Origin: DAOTZS01 sp034434335
Lineage (GTDB): Bacteria > Chloroflexota > Anaerolineae > CG2-30-64-16
Reading direction: 5' to 3'
DNA: 45,064 bases
Assembly (NCBI GenBank): GCA_034434335.1
Contig: DAOTZS010000133.1
Span: 1-45,064 of the forward strand
Part shown: in pieces, positions 35,578-43,227 of the stretch
How the letters are laid out: every line of letters starts with the position of its first letter
Position numbering within the stretch: position 1 is the stretch's first letter
Notes under the pieces: model-generated
What the model saw: the letters and a program-made list of their open reading frames with translations, nothing else
The model's database searches: none
Told to the model about the DNA's origin: nothing
Program-made: the position numbers and the translations under genes

Positions 35578-36201
35578 TCAATTGCCTGGCAGTCCGGTGG
35601 ATGTGTTCTTCCCCTTGCGCCGTTCCAGGGCGATCGTCGCGTAGCGCGCGTACTCTGTTGCCGGCCAGGTGTCGAGAACGGTGTTGAACTCCAACGTGGC
35701 CTGGGCGTCCAGCCCTTTGCGTTGGTAAGCCACTGCCAGGTTGTAGTGGCAGGCGGCCTCGTGTTTCACCCCCAGGTATCCTTCCCTGGCCCCTGCCAGG
35801 ACCTGCTGGAAGAGCGCGATCGCCTGGTCGAGCCGGCCGCGATGCACCTCCAGCACCCCCTGGTTCAGGTGGACAATGAGGCGGCTGGCCTCATCAGGCC
35901 AGAGGCGCAACGCCAGCCGGTAGACTGCCTCTGCCTGGGCATGGTGACCGCGCCGGGCCAGCAGGTTGCCCAGGTCTACCAGCAAGCGGCCGCGCATGGT
36001 CAGGAGGTAGAGCAGGACCAGGAAAAGGGCTGGGTTGAGCGCCCAGCCGGTCAGCGCGGCCAGGCCGGCTACCAGGGCAGAACAGACCGCGCCCTCGATT
36101 ACCAGGCGGGTCGGCGAGCCTTCGCGGCGCATCAGCGACAGGCCGCCGAACACCAGGACATAGAGCAAGCCGAGCAATAAGAGCAAGGCTGGCGGCGACA
36201 T
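35578..36201 (-). CDS. Membrane protein with TPR-like C-terminal domain
   Basis: 207 residues. Two or three hydrophobic segments in residues 1-75 (PALLLLLGLLYVLVFGGLSL, ALVAGLAALTGWALNPALFLVLLYLL), then TPR-like helical pairs (about 80-195: GNLLARRGHHAQAEAVYRLAL, LNQGVLEVHRGRLDQAIALF, CHYNLAVAYQRKGLDAQATLEF). Probably a scaffold or assembly protein on the cytoplasmic face; no specific family recognised. First gene of the unit that continues to the URO-D (24 bases apart) and LysM genes. Confidence 0.8.
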   Translation of the reverse strand: MSPPALLLLLGLLYVLVFGGLSLMRREGSPTRLVIEGAVCSALVAGLAALTGWALNPALFLVLLYLLTMRGRLLVDLGNLLARRGHHAQAEAVYRLALRLWPDEASRLIVHLNQGVLEVHRGRLDQAIALFQQVLAGAREGYLGVKHEAACHYNLAVAYQRKGLDAQATLEFNTVLDTWPATEYARYATIALERRKGKNTSTGLPGN

Positions 36202-36252
36202 AACTTCCTCCGGTACGGACCAGGCAAATGCACAGGCCGCACACCATGGCCC

Positions 36253-36281
36253 AGTATACCGTCAGCCGGTTCCCTGGTCAA
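36253..36281 (-). promoter_or_regulatory. Promoter of the TPR/URO-D/LysM unit
   Basis: TTGACC (36276-36281), a 17-nt spacer and TATACT (36253-36258), about 52 nt before the TPR gene. Confidence 0.78.
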
Positions 36282-36331
36282 CTTGTCCGAAGGGGGTGTT
36301 GCGCCCTTACCCTGTGGGCAACTTTGCGCGT

Positions 36332-36361
36332 TTGACTTACTGTGTAGCCTGGTGCTAGAAT
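36332..36361 (+). promoter_or_regulatory. Promoter upstream of cstA
   Basis: TTGACT (36332-36337), an 18-nt spacer and TAGAAT (36356-36361), with TGC before the -10 box. The leader to cstA would be about 470 nt and includes the family-1 element. Confidence 0.6.
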
Positions 36362-36483
36362 CGTAACGTAAGTTGTATCGGCGATGGTGGGCAGGCATTT
36401 CTTGTCCTGTCCATCTTGACAGCACCCTGTCGAAGGCCGGGCGGGCCTGCCAGCGCACCTTGTAAGCTTCTTGAAGCAACACC

Positions 36484-36701
36484 GTAATTATTCAGGCCGA
36501 TTGAAATCGCCCTCCCTGGGCACCTCGTGCCAGGCCTCGCCCCGAAGGGCTCGGCCCGAGGGGTGTCGGCGGAGGCCGACACCCCTCATGTGTGCATCAC
36601 CAGAGAGCAGCGAAGGCCGACCTCTGGCCGCAGGCCCCAAGAGGGTGACGCCTCGGGCGAGCCCTCGGCGTGGCCCTTCCAGTCACCGCCTGAATAGTTA
36701 C
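36484..36701. mobile_element. MITE-like element, family 1 copy B (cstA leader)
   Basis: 218 bp with inverted ends GTAATTATTCAGGC (36484-36497) and GCCTGAATAGTTAC (36688-36701), in reverse orientation to the copy at 12431-12622 and clearly homologous along its whole length, including the internal hairpins. Flanking octamers GCAACACC and GCAAACCC match at six of eight positions. It lies between the putative cstA promoter and the gene. Confidence 0.8.
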
Positions 36702-36749
36702 GCAAACCCTTTGAAGGGAAGGTGCCACGCTATCTTGAAAGGAGGTGGT

Positions 36750-36791
36750 GTGGGGGAAGCGGATGGGCTGATCGTGTACAACACTTTCTGA
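36750..36791 (+). CDS. Possible 13-codon leader ORF of cstA
   Basis: GTG start preceded by a near-perfect ribosome site (AAAGGAGGTGG), reading MGEADGLIVYNTF and stopping at 36791, 47 nt before cstA. The strong Shine-Dalgarno is the only reason for calling it; no attenuator was recognised behind it. Low confidence. Confidence 0.3.
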   Translation: MGEADGLIVYNTF

Positions 36792-36838
36792 TTTCGTCTG
36801 TCCACCGTTGTTCTCATTATTCATAAGGAGACGAGAAG

Positions 36839-38590
36839 ATGAACGCGATCTTTGTGTTGGTGCTGGCCGCCATCGGTATCGTCGTTGGCTATGGCGTCTA
36901 TGCCAAAGGTATTGACCGACGCATTATCCAGCCTGATCCCTCCAAAGCCACGCCTGCCAGGATGTATATGGACGGTGTGGACTTCATCCCCGCCAACCGT
37001 AATGTCCTCTTCGGCTACCAGTTCAAGTCCATCGCCGCCCTGGGTCCCATCCTGGGGCCGATCATCGCCGTCCAGTGGGGTTGGCTCCCGGCGCTGCTGT
37101 GGATCATCCTGGGCACCTTCTTCATCGGCTGGGTCCAGGACTACTCCAGCATCATCATGGGAGTCCGGGAGGAGGGGCAGACCTTCGGCGCCCTCAGTTA
37201 CCGCCTCATCTCCCCCCGGGCTCGCAACATCCTGCTGGCCTTCATCTACGTCTACCTCCTGATGATCATGGGTGCCTTCGGCATCCAGGTAGGTTTTAAT
37301 CTGCTCACCAACCCGGCCGTGCCCCTGGGGGTGATCATCGTCATCCTGGCAGGTCTGCTGGCCGGCCAGATGACCTACAAGTGGAAGCAGGACATCATCC
37401 TGACCACGGTGGTCACGGTGGTCGTGGCACTGATCGGCGTATGGGTGGGGACGCTGCCAGGGGTGAAGAATCTCTTCAATGCCATCTACGGCATCCAGAT
37501 GGTAGAAGGAAAGCCGGTCTCGCCTACCCTCTTCCTCCAGGTAACCCAGGCGCGCTTCATCGGCAGTTTGTTGGTGGTCATCTTCTGCTACCTGGGTGCC
37601 GTGCTGCCCATCTGGCGGTGGGCTCAGCCCATCAACTATGTCGCCTTCTGGATCGTCCTCCTGGGGATCCTGGGCGGCATCATTGGGCTCTTGATCGGAC
37701 ATCCTGGGATGGGAGACTTCCCGGCTGCCACAACATTCGTGACTGCCTCCGGACCCCTCTGGCCGATGTTGTTCGTGACCATCGCCTGTGGGGCCATCTC
37801 CGGCTGGCATAGCCTGGTCTCCTCGTCGGGTACAGCGCGTCAGTTGGAGAAGGAGACGGATGCCCTCTATGTGGGCGGCGGGGCCATGTTCCTGGAGATG
37901 GTCTTTGCCACCATTGCTTTCCTCACAGCCACCGTTGCCTTTGGCAGCTTCAAGGGGTATCAGGATGCCGGCGGTCCAGGGGCGGCGGCGGCCGTCTTCT
38001 CCAAGGGCCTCTCGGTCTTCCTGAACAACTGGGGGTTGGACAGCGCCTTGGGCCAGGGCTTCGGCGTGGCTTACGGCTCGGTGTTCCTCACCCTGATGGC
38101 GATGACCATCATGCACCTGGTGGTGCGCTTCATGCGGGTGGCCAGCGCCGAGGCGTTGGGCGACCGCTTCCCTGTCCTGCGCAACATCCACGTGGGCACC
38201 ATCATCGCCCTGGTCCTCACTCTCTTCCTGATCTGGATTGTGCCCTTCCTGCAGATCTGGGGCGTCTTTGGCGCGGCTAACCAGTTGATGGCCTCCCTGG
38301 CCCTGCTCCTCATCACCCTGTGGCTGATGTCAAAGGCCAAGAACTACCAGTGGACCTTCTGGCCCTTCGTCTTCATGTTCGTCACCACCGTGTTCGCGCT
38401 GCTCTGGTCGGCCTATGCGGCCTTCTTCCTCAATCTGCCCAAGCAGACGGGCTGGCAAGGTATCGTTGCCCAGGTGACCATCGGGGTGCTGGCCCTGCTG
38501 TTGGTGGTGCTGGCCGTGGTCCTGGTGGTGGATGGCATCGGGTCTATCCAGCGCTATCGGGCGGAGATGGCCAAGGCGGCGAGCCGGTAA
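36839..38590 (+). CDS. cstA: Carbon starvation protein CstA
   Basis: Polytopic inner-membrane importer of the CstA family, which takes up pyruvate or peptides, and is induced on carbon limitation in enterobacteria. 583 residues with many membrane segments; signatures include GYGVYAKGIDRRIIQ, TPARMYMDGVDFIPANRNVLFGYQF, SIAALGPILGPIIAVQWGW and SGWHSLVSSSGTARQL. AAGGAG lies upstream of ATG 36839. No small YbdD/YjiX-type partner follows. The gene is preceded by a long leader carrying a repeat element and followed by a hairpin. Confidence 0.95.
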   Translation: MNAIFVLVLAAIGIVVGYGVYAKGIDRRIIQPDPSKATPARMYMDGVDFIPANRNVLFGYQFKSIAALGPILGPIIAVQWGWLPALLWIILGTFFIGWVQDYSSIIMGVREEGQTFGALSYRLISPRARNILLAFIYVYLLMIMGAFGIQVGFNLLTNPAVPLGVIIVILAGLLAGQMTYKWKQDIILTTVVTVVVALIGVWVGTLPGVKNLFNAIYGIQMVEGKPVSPTLFLQVTQARFIGSLLVVIFCYLGAVLPIWRWAQPINYVAFWIVLLGILGGIIGLLIGHPGMGDFPAATTFVTASGPLWPMLFVTIACGAISGWHSLVSSSGTARQLEKETDALYVGGGAMFLEMVFATIAFLTATVAFGSFKGYQDAGGPGAAAAVFSKGLSVFLNNWGLDSALGQGFGVAYGSVFLTLMAMTIMHLVVRFMRVASAEALGDRFPVLRNIHVGTIIALVLTLFLIWIVPFLQIWGVFGAANQLMASLALLLITLWLMSKAKNYQWTFWPFVFMFVTTVFALLWSAYAAFFLNLPKQTGWQGIVAQVTIGVLALLLVVLAVVLVVDGIGSIQRYRAEMAKAASR

Positions 38591-38614
38591 AACTGGTCCG
38601 CTGACAGAGTCGGC

Positions 38615-38651
38615 GACCGGCAGGGCGGGCTCCCCACTCGCCCTGCCGGTC
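38615..38651 (+). terminator. Hairpin after cstA
   Basis: Arms GACCGGCAGGGCG (38615-38627) and complement (38639-38651), 11-nt loop, 25 bases after the cstA stop. No U-tract, so termination is not certain. Confidence 0.5.
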
Positions 38652-38655
38652 CTGT

Positions 38656-38955
38656 GGGACAATCCTTGTGATTGCCCATTAGCATCAAGATAACGGTCAA
38701 AGCGCATGGGGCGACCACCGGTAGGGGCAGGGCTTGTCCCTGCCCCCCAGGGGGCGATTGGAAATCGCACCGGGTAGCCGAAGGCAATGCCTTCGGCTAC
38801 CCGGGTACGGGCGCGGCAGGGGAGGGTGCCCCCACCCGGCCTGCGGCCGCCCTCCCCCCATCCTCCCAGCCCTTGCGAGCGGAAGCTGGGAGGACAGGGG
38901 AGGGGAGCTATGGCCGCTAACTTGATGCCAATAGGGCAATCCTCGTGATTGCCCC
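38656..38955. mobile_element. MITE-like multi-hairpin element, family 5
   Basis: About 300 bp with roughly 34-bp imperfect inverted ends (38656-38689 and 38921-38955; ends share ATTGCCC and GCATCAAG). The body holds a 29-31-bp perfect palindrome at about 38773-38803 (arms GGTAGCCGAAGGCA and complement) and further GC-rich hairpins. No coding capacity. It lies five bases before the family-2 element. Confidence 0.7.
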
Positions 38956-38960
38956 GTCAC

Positions 38961-39181
38961 GTCATTTGACAGGAGTTACGCACTTTGAGGCGTATCGCCC
39001 CATCCCTCTACCCTCTTGCCCGCAAGGCGGGGAAGAGGGATCGAGATTATAAGGGGTATTCCTGGGCGGCTTCGCCGCCCAGGAATACCCCTTTCAAAGG
39101 ATTCCCCCGCCCCCGATCGGGCGCGGGGGCCAGGAGGTGGGGGCACAGCGTAGTGCAACTGCATAACTCCTGTCATTTGAC
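38961..39181. mobile_element. MITE-like three-hairpin element, family 2 copy 1, with 10-bp target duplication
   Basis: The 201-bp element (38971-39171) has inverted ends AGGAGTTACGCA and TGCATAACTCCT and is flanked by identical 10-bp direct repeats GTCATTTGAC at 38961-38970 and 39172-39181. Inside are three hairpins, the central one being a near-perfect 40-bp palindrome with core GGCGGCTTCGCCGCC. A truncated copy is at 43228-43390. The direct repeats are the mark of a recent insertion. Confidence 0.88.
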
Positions 39182-39205
39182 ACTCCTCAGGGGATGTGCT
39201 ACACT
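39177..39205 (+). promoter_or_regulatory. Promoter of the his operon
   Basis: Consensus TTGACA (39177-39182), a 17-nt spacer and TACACT (39200-39205), with TGC before the -10 box. Its -35 box is built from the right-hand target duplication of the adjacent element. Transcription should begin near 39212. Confidence 0.82.
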
Positions 39206-39233
39206 GGCGGTAACCTATGGGGAGGCGTTTTTG

Positions 39234-39293
39234 ATGTACGGACAGACATCCCGGAGCCATCATCATTCGAGAGGGGGCAGGCGCACGGCATAG
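39234..39293 (+). CDS. hisL: His operon leader peptide
   Basis: 19-residue peptide MYGQTSRS-HHH-SRGGRRTA with three consecutive His codons (39258-39266). GGGGAGG lies eight bases before the ATG, and the promoter TATA-like box ends 28 bases upstream. Too short for standard gene calls. It is followed by a hairpin that overlaps its stop codon and a classic U-run terminator, then by hisZ. It is the sensing part of a histidine attenuator: ribosome stalling on His codons when charged tRNA-His is scarce should prevent termination. Confidence 0.85.
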   Translation: MYGQTSRSHHHSRGGRRTA

Positions 39294-39351
39294 CCGACGT
39301 CTCATCAGCGCTTGCCCCAAGGACTGGTTGCATCTGCACCAGTCCTTTTTT
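39274..39351 (+). terminator. His attenuator: hairpin and intrinsic terminator
   Basis: First stem GGGGCAGGCGC (39274-39284) with GCGCTTGCCCC (39308-39318), one G-U pair. Directly behind it a perfect 10-bp terminator stem AAGGACTGGT (39319-39328) with ACCAGTCCTT (39338-39347) and a six-U run. A possible antiterminator is 39274-39285 with 39329-39340, which would open the terminator loop; this pairing is imperfect and only a suggestion. Confidence 0.85.
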
Positions 39352-39400
39352 GTTAACCTAAAGCGAGGATGGGGCAATTTGCCGGAAAAAAACCGGTTCA

Positions 39401-39645
39401 TACTTTTTGCGGTCGCTAGAACTGCCGCCCAGGGCCCTCACCCCTCCCTCTGTCCCTCCCCTCCCCCGCTCGCCTTTGGCGGCAGGGGAGGGGAGGAGAG
39501 AAAAGGGTTTTTGCGGCGGCGGCCTTCGGCCGCCGCCGCAAAAACCCCCTCTTATTCCCCCCTCTCCCCTGGCCGCAGGCCAAGGGGAGAGGGGGGAATA
39601 AGAGGGGGTGAGGGGCAGTGACGGCCCGAGGGAGCAGAAAGTGTT
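39401..39645. mobile_element. MITE-like three-hairpin element, family 4 copy 2 (his leader)
   Basis: About 245 bp in the hisZ leader, between the attenuator terminator and the hisZ start, and homologous in reverse orientation to the element at 25265-25500. Central palindrome of the type GGTTTTTGCGGCGGCGGCC with its complement, flanked by two other hairpins. Ends read ACTTTTTGC and GCAGAAAGT, an imperfect inverted pair. It would be transcribed in the his mRNA. Confidence 0.75.
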
Positions 39646-39682
39646 AACCAATTTTGAACCATCCCCTTGAAACTGGAGCAAT

Positions 39683-40960
39683 ATGGCACCTCAGTCCTTC
39701 TCCACCGACCGGCCGCTGCCCGAAGGTGTGCGCGATCTCCTCTTTGCTGACGCGGCCGCCTTCCGCCAGCTAGAGGCCACCCTGCGCCAGACCTGGGCCG
39801 CCTGGGGCTATCGTGAGATCATCCTGCCCACCTTTGAATACGCGGACACCCTGGCGACCGATGTGGGGGCGGAGATCGAAGCCGAGATGTACCGCTTTTT
39901 CGATCGCCATGGCCGTGCCCTGGCCCTGCGCCCCGACATGACCATCCCCACCGCCCGGGTCGTGGGCACCCGGCTGTATGATCAACCCCTGCCACTGCGC
40001 ATTGCTTATGTGGGCAGCGTTTTCCGTTATGAGCCGCCCCGGGCCGGCCGACAGCACGAATTCACCCAGGTGGGGGTTGAGCTCATCGGCGCGGCCGGCC
40101 CTGCTGCCGATGCCGAGGCAGTGGCCCTGGCTGTGGCAGCCCTCAACGCGGCCGGGCTGCCCCAATTTCGCATCACCCTCGGCCATGTGGGCTTCTTTCG
40201 TGGCCTGTTGGAGGCTCTGGCCTTGCCCGAAAAGTGGGCTCGCCGCGTACGCCAGGCCGTCAACCTCAAGGCCGAAGCGGAGCTGGAGCTCTTGATGGCC
40301 GAGGCAGGTCAGGTGCCGGTGCCGGCCCGGACAGCCCTGCTGGCCCTGCCCCGCCTGGCCGGCGATGTCACCGTGCTGGCCGAAGCCGAGGCGTACTGCC
40401 TCAACGCCGCCATGGCGGCCGCCCTGGCCGACCTGCGTGGCCTGGCCGAACTGCTCAGTGCCTACGGGGTGGCCGACGCGGTGAGCTACGACCTGGCCGA
40501 AGTGCGGGACCTGGGCTACTACACGGGAATCACCTTCGAGGGGTTTGCGCCGGGCCTGGGGTTCAACATCATCTCCGGCGGCCGCTACGATGAACTGATC
40601 GCCCACTTCGGCCCCTCTCTGCCAGCCGTGGGCTGGGCGCTGACCCTCGACCGCCTGCTGGTAGCGCGTGAGTTGCAGGGGATCAGCACGGCCGAGCCCA
40701 GGCCCGATGTGCTGCTCTCGGCCCACGGGTGCCCGGCCTGCCTGGCCTGGGCAGCTCAGGCCAGGGCGCGCGGGATAGTGGTGGAAGTGGACCCGCTGGG
40801 GCTGGAAGCGGAGCAACTCTGGCAGGCAGCTCAGGCGCGCGGCATCCCGCGCCTGGTGCTGCATCATACCCCACAGACCTTAATTGTGCGTGATAGCGAG
40901 GGCCAGCGGTTGCTGGCCACCGATGACTGGCAGGAGGTAGCACGATGGCGCAACCGTTGA
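39683..40960 (+). CDS. hisZ: ATP phosphoribosyltransferase regulatory subunit
   Basis: HisRS-like catalytic-domain paralog that activates short HisG and lets it be inhibited by histidine. 425 residues with class II aminoacyl-tRNA-synthetase motifs: PEGVRDLLFADAAAFRQLE, RYEPPRAGRQHEFTQVGVEL, GYYTGITFEGFAPGLGFNI and SGGRYDELI. It lacks tRNA-recognition function. It overlaps hisG by 16 bases, implying coupled translation, and its presence explains why HisG is short. GGAG precedes ATG 39683. Confidence 0.94.
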   Translation: MAPQSFSTDRPLPEGVRDLLFADAAAFRQLEATLRQTWAAWGYREIILPTFEYADTLATDVGAEIEAEMYRFFDRHGRALALRPDMTIPTARVVGTRLYDQPLPLRIAYVGSVFRYEPPRAGRQHEFTQVGVELIGAAGPAADAEAVALAVAALNAAGLPQFRITLGHVGFFRGLLEALALPEKWARRVRQAVNLKAEAELELLMAEAGQVPVPARTALLALPRLAGDVTVLAEAEAYCLNAAMAAALADLRGLAELLSAYGVADAVSYDLAEVRDLGYYTGITFEGFAPGLGFNIISGGRYDELIAHFGPSLPAVGWALTLDRLLVARELQGISTAEPRPDVLLSAHGCPACLAWAAQARARGIVVEVDPLGLEAEQLWQAAQARGIPRLVLHHTPQTLIVRDSEGQRLLATDDWQEVARWRNR

Positions 40961-41595
40961 CCATCGCCTTGCCCAAAGGGCGCCTGACCGACGAAGCAGT
41001 GGCGTTTCTGAACCGGGCTGGATATCCTGTGCCGACCAACGGCTCAGAGGCTGGCTTTGGCCGCAAACTGGTCCTCTCCACCCCCGACGAACGTTTCCGG
41101 TTCATCCTGGCCAAGCCAGCCGATGTGCCGGTCTTCGTCGAATACGGCGCGGCCGACCTGGGCATCGCCGGCCTGGATGTGGTGCGCGAGGCGGAGCGCG
41201 ACGTCTACGAGCCGTTGCGATTGCCTTTCGGCTACTGCCGGTTGGTGGTAGCTGGCAAGGCCGATCGGCCTGAAAGGCCGCTACGGCTGGAACGCAGCCC
41301 GCGTGTCGCCACCAAGTTCCCCCGCCTGACCGAAGCCTTCTTCCGCAAGCGTGGCCTGGCGCCTGAGATTATCGTCATGGCCGGCTCGGTGGAGCTGGCT
41401 CCGCTGGTGGGCCTGGCCGATCTGGTGGTGGACCTGGTACAGACCGGTGCCACCCTGCGGGAGAACGGCCTGGTTGAGCTGCGGGTGGTGCTGGAGAGCC
41501 AGGCTGTGCTGATCGCCAACCGGGCCAGCTATCGGCTGCGCGCTCAGGAGGTGCGGCAGGTGATAGACGCTCTGGCCAATGTCGCGGGGGCGTAG
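40945..41595 (+). CDS. hisG: ATP phosphoribosyltransferase, short form
   Basis: First and feedback-controlled step of histidine synthesis: ATP plus PRPP to phosphoribosyl-ATP. 216 residues, the catalytic-only form that needs HisZ. Motifs: TIALPKGRLTDEAVAFL, ELGIAG-type DLGIAGLDVV, RVATKFPRLTEAFF, and the PRPP-binding block DLVVDLVQTGATLRENGL. The C-terminal regulatory ACT-like domain of long HisG is absent, as expected. Confidence 0.96.
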   Translation: MAQPLTIALPKGRLTDEAVAFLNRAGYPVPTNGSEAGFGRKLVLSTPDERFRFILAKPADVPVFVEYGAADLGIAGLDVVREAERDVYEPLRLPFGYCRLVVAGKADRPERPLRLERSPRVATKFPRLTEAFFRKRGLAPEIIVMAGSVELAPLVGLADLVVDLVQTGATLRENGLVELRVVLESQAVLIANRASYRLRAQEVRQVIDALANVAGA

Positions 41596-41740
41596 CGCCG
41601 CCGGGCTTCTTGAAATAGGCATTCTGGGCAGCAAAGCCGGCCAACAACCCCTTTGGCGGCAGGAGAAACGAACTTTGAGAGAGTAACCAGGCCCCCTGCT
41701 AAGGCGAATACCCCGGAATGAGGAAGTGATAGAAACCATC

Positions 41741-43111
41741 ATGTGTTCGATCAAGATCTACACCGCAACAGAAGCTTGCTCTACGATCTTGCGCCGCGTG
41801 CCCTGGGAGGATCAAGGGCTGCCGGCGCGCATCCTGGACGGCATCGAGCGCATCTTCGGTGAACGGCTGACGCCGGCCGCGGCGGTGGCGCGCATCCTGG
41901 AAGATGTGCGGTGCCGGGGGGATGCTGCCTTGTGGGAGTGGTCGGCGCGGCTGGACGGGGTGAGAGGTCAGCCGTCCACAGCTCCAGGCGGCCAGGGGCT
42001 AGAAGTGCCCTCCGCCGCCTGGCGCCTGGCCTATGAGCACCTGCCCGAAGCGCAACGCGGCGCTCTCGACCTGGCAGCGGAGCGGATCGCTGCCTTCCAT
42101 CGCCGCCAGCCTAACAGCTCATGGGTTGATGTCGGCCCGGATGGCACCCTGGGCCAGCTCATCCGCCCTCTCGAGCGGGTTGGGATCTACGTGCCGGGTG
42201 GCACGGCACCGCTCCCCTCCTCCCTGCTGATGGCCGCCATCCCGGCGCGCGTGGCCGGGGTGGAGCAGATCATTGTTTGCACGCCGCCGGGACGGGATGG
42301 TACGGTGCCCGCCCTCACCCTGGCGGCAGCCTGGCGCGCGGGGGCCGACCGCCTGTTTGCCCTGGGCGGCGCGCAGGCCGTCGCAGCCATGGCTTATGGT
42401 ACCGAGACGGTCCCTGCCGTGGATAAAATCGTCGGTGCGGGCGGACTCTTCGTCACCCTGGCCAAACGCCAGGTATTTGGCCGGGTCGGCATTGACGGTT
42501 TCTATGGGCCCACCGAGACCCTCCTCATCGCCGACGAGACGGCCAACCCGGCCTGGGTGGCAGCCGACCTCCTGGCCCAGGCCGAACATGATGTCCTGGC
42601 CTCCCCCATCCTGCTCACCCCTTCCCGCGACCTGGCCGAAAAAGTGAGGGCCCAACTGGCTGGCCAACTGGAGGGGCTGAGCCGGGCCGAGATCGCGGCA
42701 GCCTCCCTGGCCCAGCGCGGGGGCATCGTGCTCACCGCCGACCTGGATGAGGCGGTCGAGCTGGCCAACGTCTACGCCGCGGAGCATCTCTGCCTGCTGG
42801 TTGCCGATCCCTGGGCCTTGATCGGGAAGATCCATAATGCCGGCGGCATCTTCGTAGGAGAACACTCTTGCGAAGTATTGGGGGACTATATCGCCGGGCC
42901 GAGCCACGTCATGCCCACCGAAGGGAGCGCGCGCTATGCCAGCCCGCTCAGCGTGGCCGATTTTGTCAAGCGCATCAGCCTGGTCGCGCTAACTCCCGCC
43001 GCCGGCGCGCGGCTGGCCGGGCCGGCCACCGTGCTGGCCGAGGGGGAGGGGCTGACCGCCCACGCCGCGGCTGCACGGCTGCGGATGGGCAAGGCATCGT
43101 CTCACGGCTGA
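41741..43111 (+). CDS. hisD: Histidinol dehydrogenase
   Basis: Final two steps of histidine synthesis: zinc- and NAD-dependent oxidation of histidinol to histidine. 456 residues from ATG 41741 (which gives a typical N-terminus, SIKIYTATEACSTIL); GTG 41726 would add five residues, and neither start has a good ribosome site. Motifs: YVPGGTAPLPSSLLMAAIPA, IDGFYGPTETLLIAD, AEHDVLASPILLTP, AAEHLCLL and AGPSHVMPTEGSARYASPLS. It is 145 bases after hisG; the gap shows no notable structure. Followed by a 75-nt imperfect palindrome. Confidence 0.96.
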   Translation: MCSIKIYTATEACSTILRRVPWEDQGLPARILDGIERIFGERLTPAAAVARILEDVRCRGDAALWEWSARLDGVRGQPSTAPGGQGLEVPSAAWRLAYEHLPEAQRGALDLAAERIAAFHRRQPNSSWVDVGPDGTLGQLIRPLERVGIYVPGGTAPLPSSLLMAAIPARVAGVEQIIVCTPPGRDGTVPALTLAAAWRAGADRLFALGGAQAVAAMAYGTETVPAVDKIVGAGGLFVTLAKRQVFGRVGIDGFYGPTETLLIADETANPAWVAADLLAQAEHDVLASPILLTPSRDLAEKVRAQLAGQLEGLSRAEIAAASLAQRGGIVLTADLDEAVELANVYAAEHLCLLVADPWALIGKIHNAGGIFVGEHSCEVLGDYIAGPSHVMPTEGSARYASPLSVADFVKRISLVALTPAAGARLAGPATVLAEGEGLTAHAAAARLRMGKASSHG

Positions 43112-43142
43112 CAGCTATTTACAGCGAGGTCTGCAATGTCCC

Positions 43143-43217
43143 GTTCGTAGTAAGCCACGCAGCGCAGCGGAGTGGCGTCAGACGGCACTCCACTTCGTTG
43201 CGTGCCTGACTACGAAC
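43143..43217. repeat. 75-nt imperfect palindrome after hisD
   Basis: Outer arms GTTCGTAGT (43143-43151) and ACTACGAAC (43209-43217) with a long imperfect inner stem (CCACGCA near the left, TGCGTG near the right; GGAGTG and CACTCC nearer the loop). It looks like a REP- or MITE-type repeat, or could serve as the hisD terminator. It stops 10 bases before the next element. Confidence 0.65.
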
Positions 43218-43227
43218 ATATCATACG

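Noticed and set aside
36821..38191. 456-codon minus-strand frame antisense to cstA
   Set aside because: Asp/His/Gln-rich nonsense composition from the complement of a membrane-protein gene.
39234..39351. his leader considered as a T-box
   Set aside because: No T-box consensus, and the leader has a translated His-rich ORF followed directly by a terminator.
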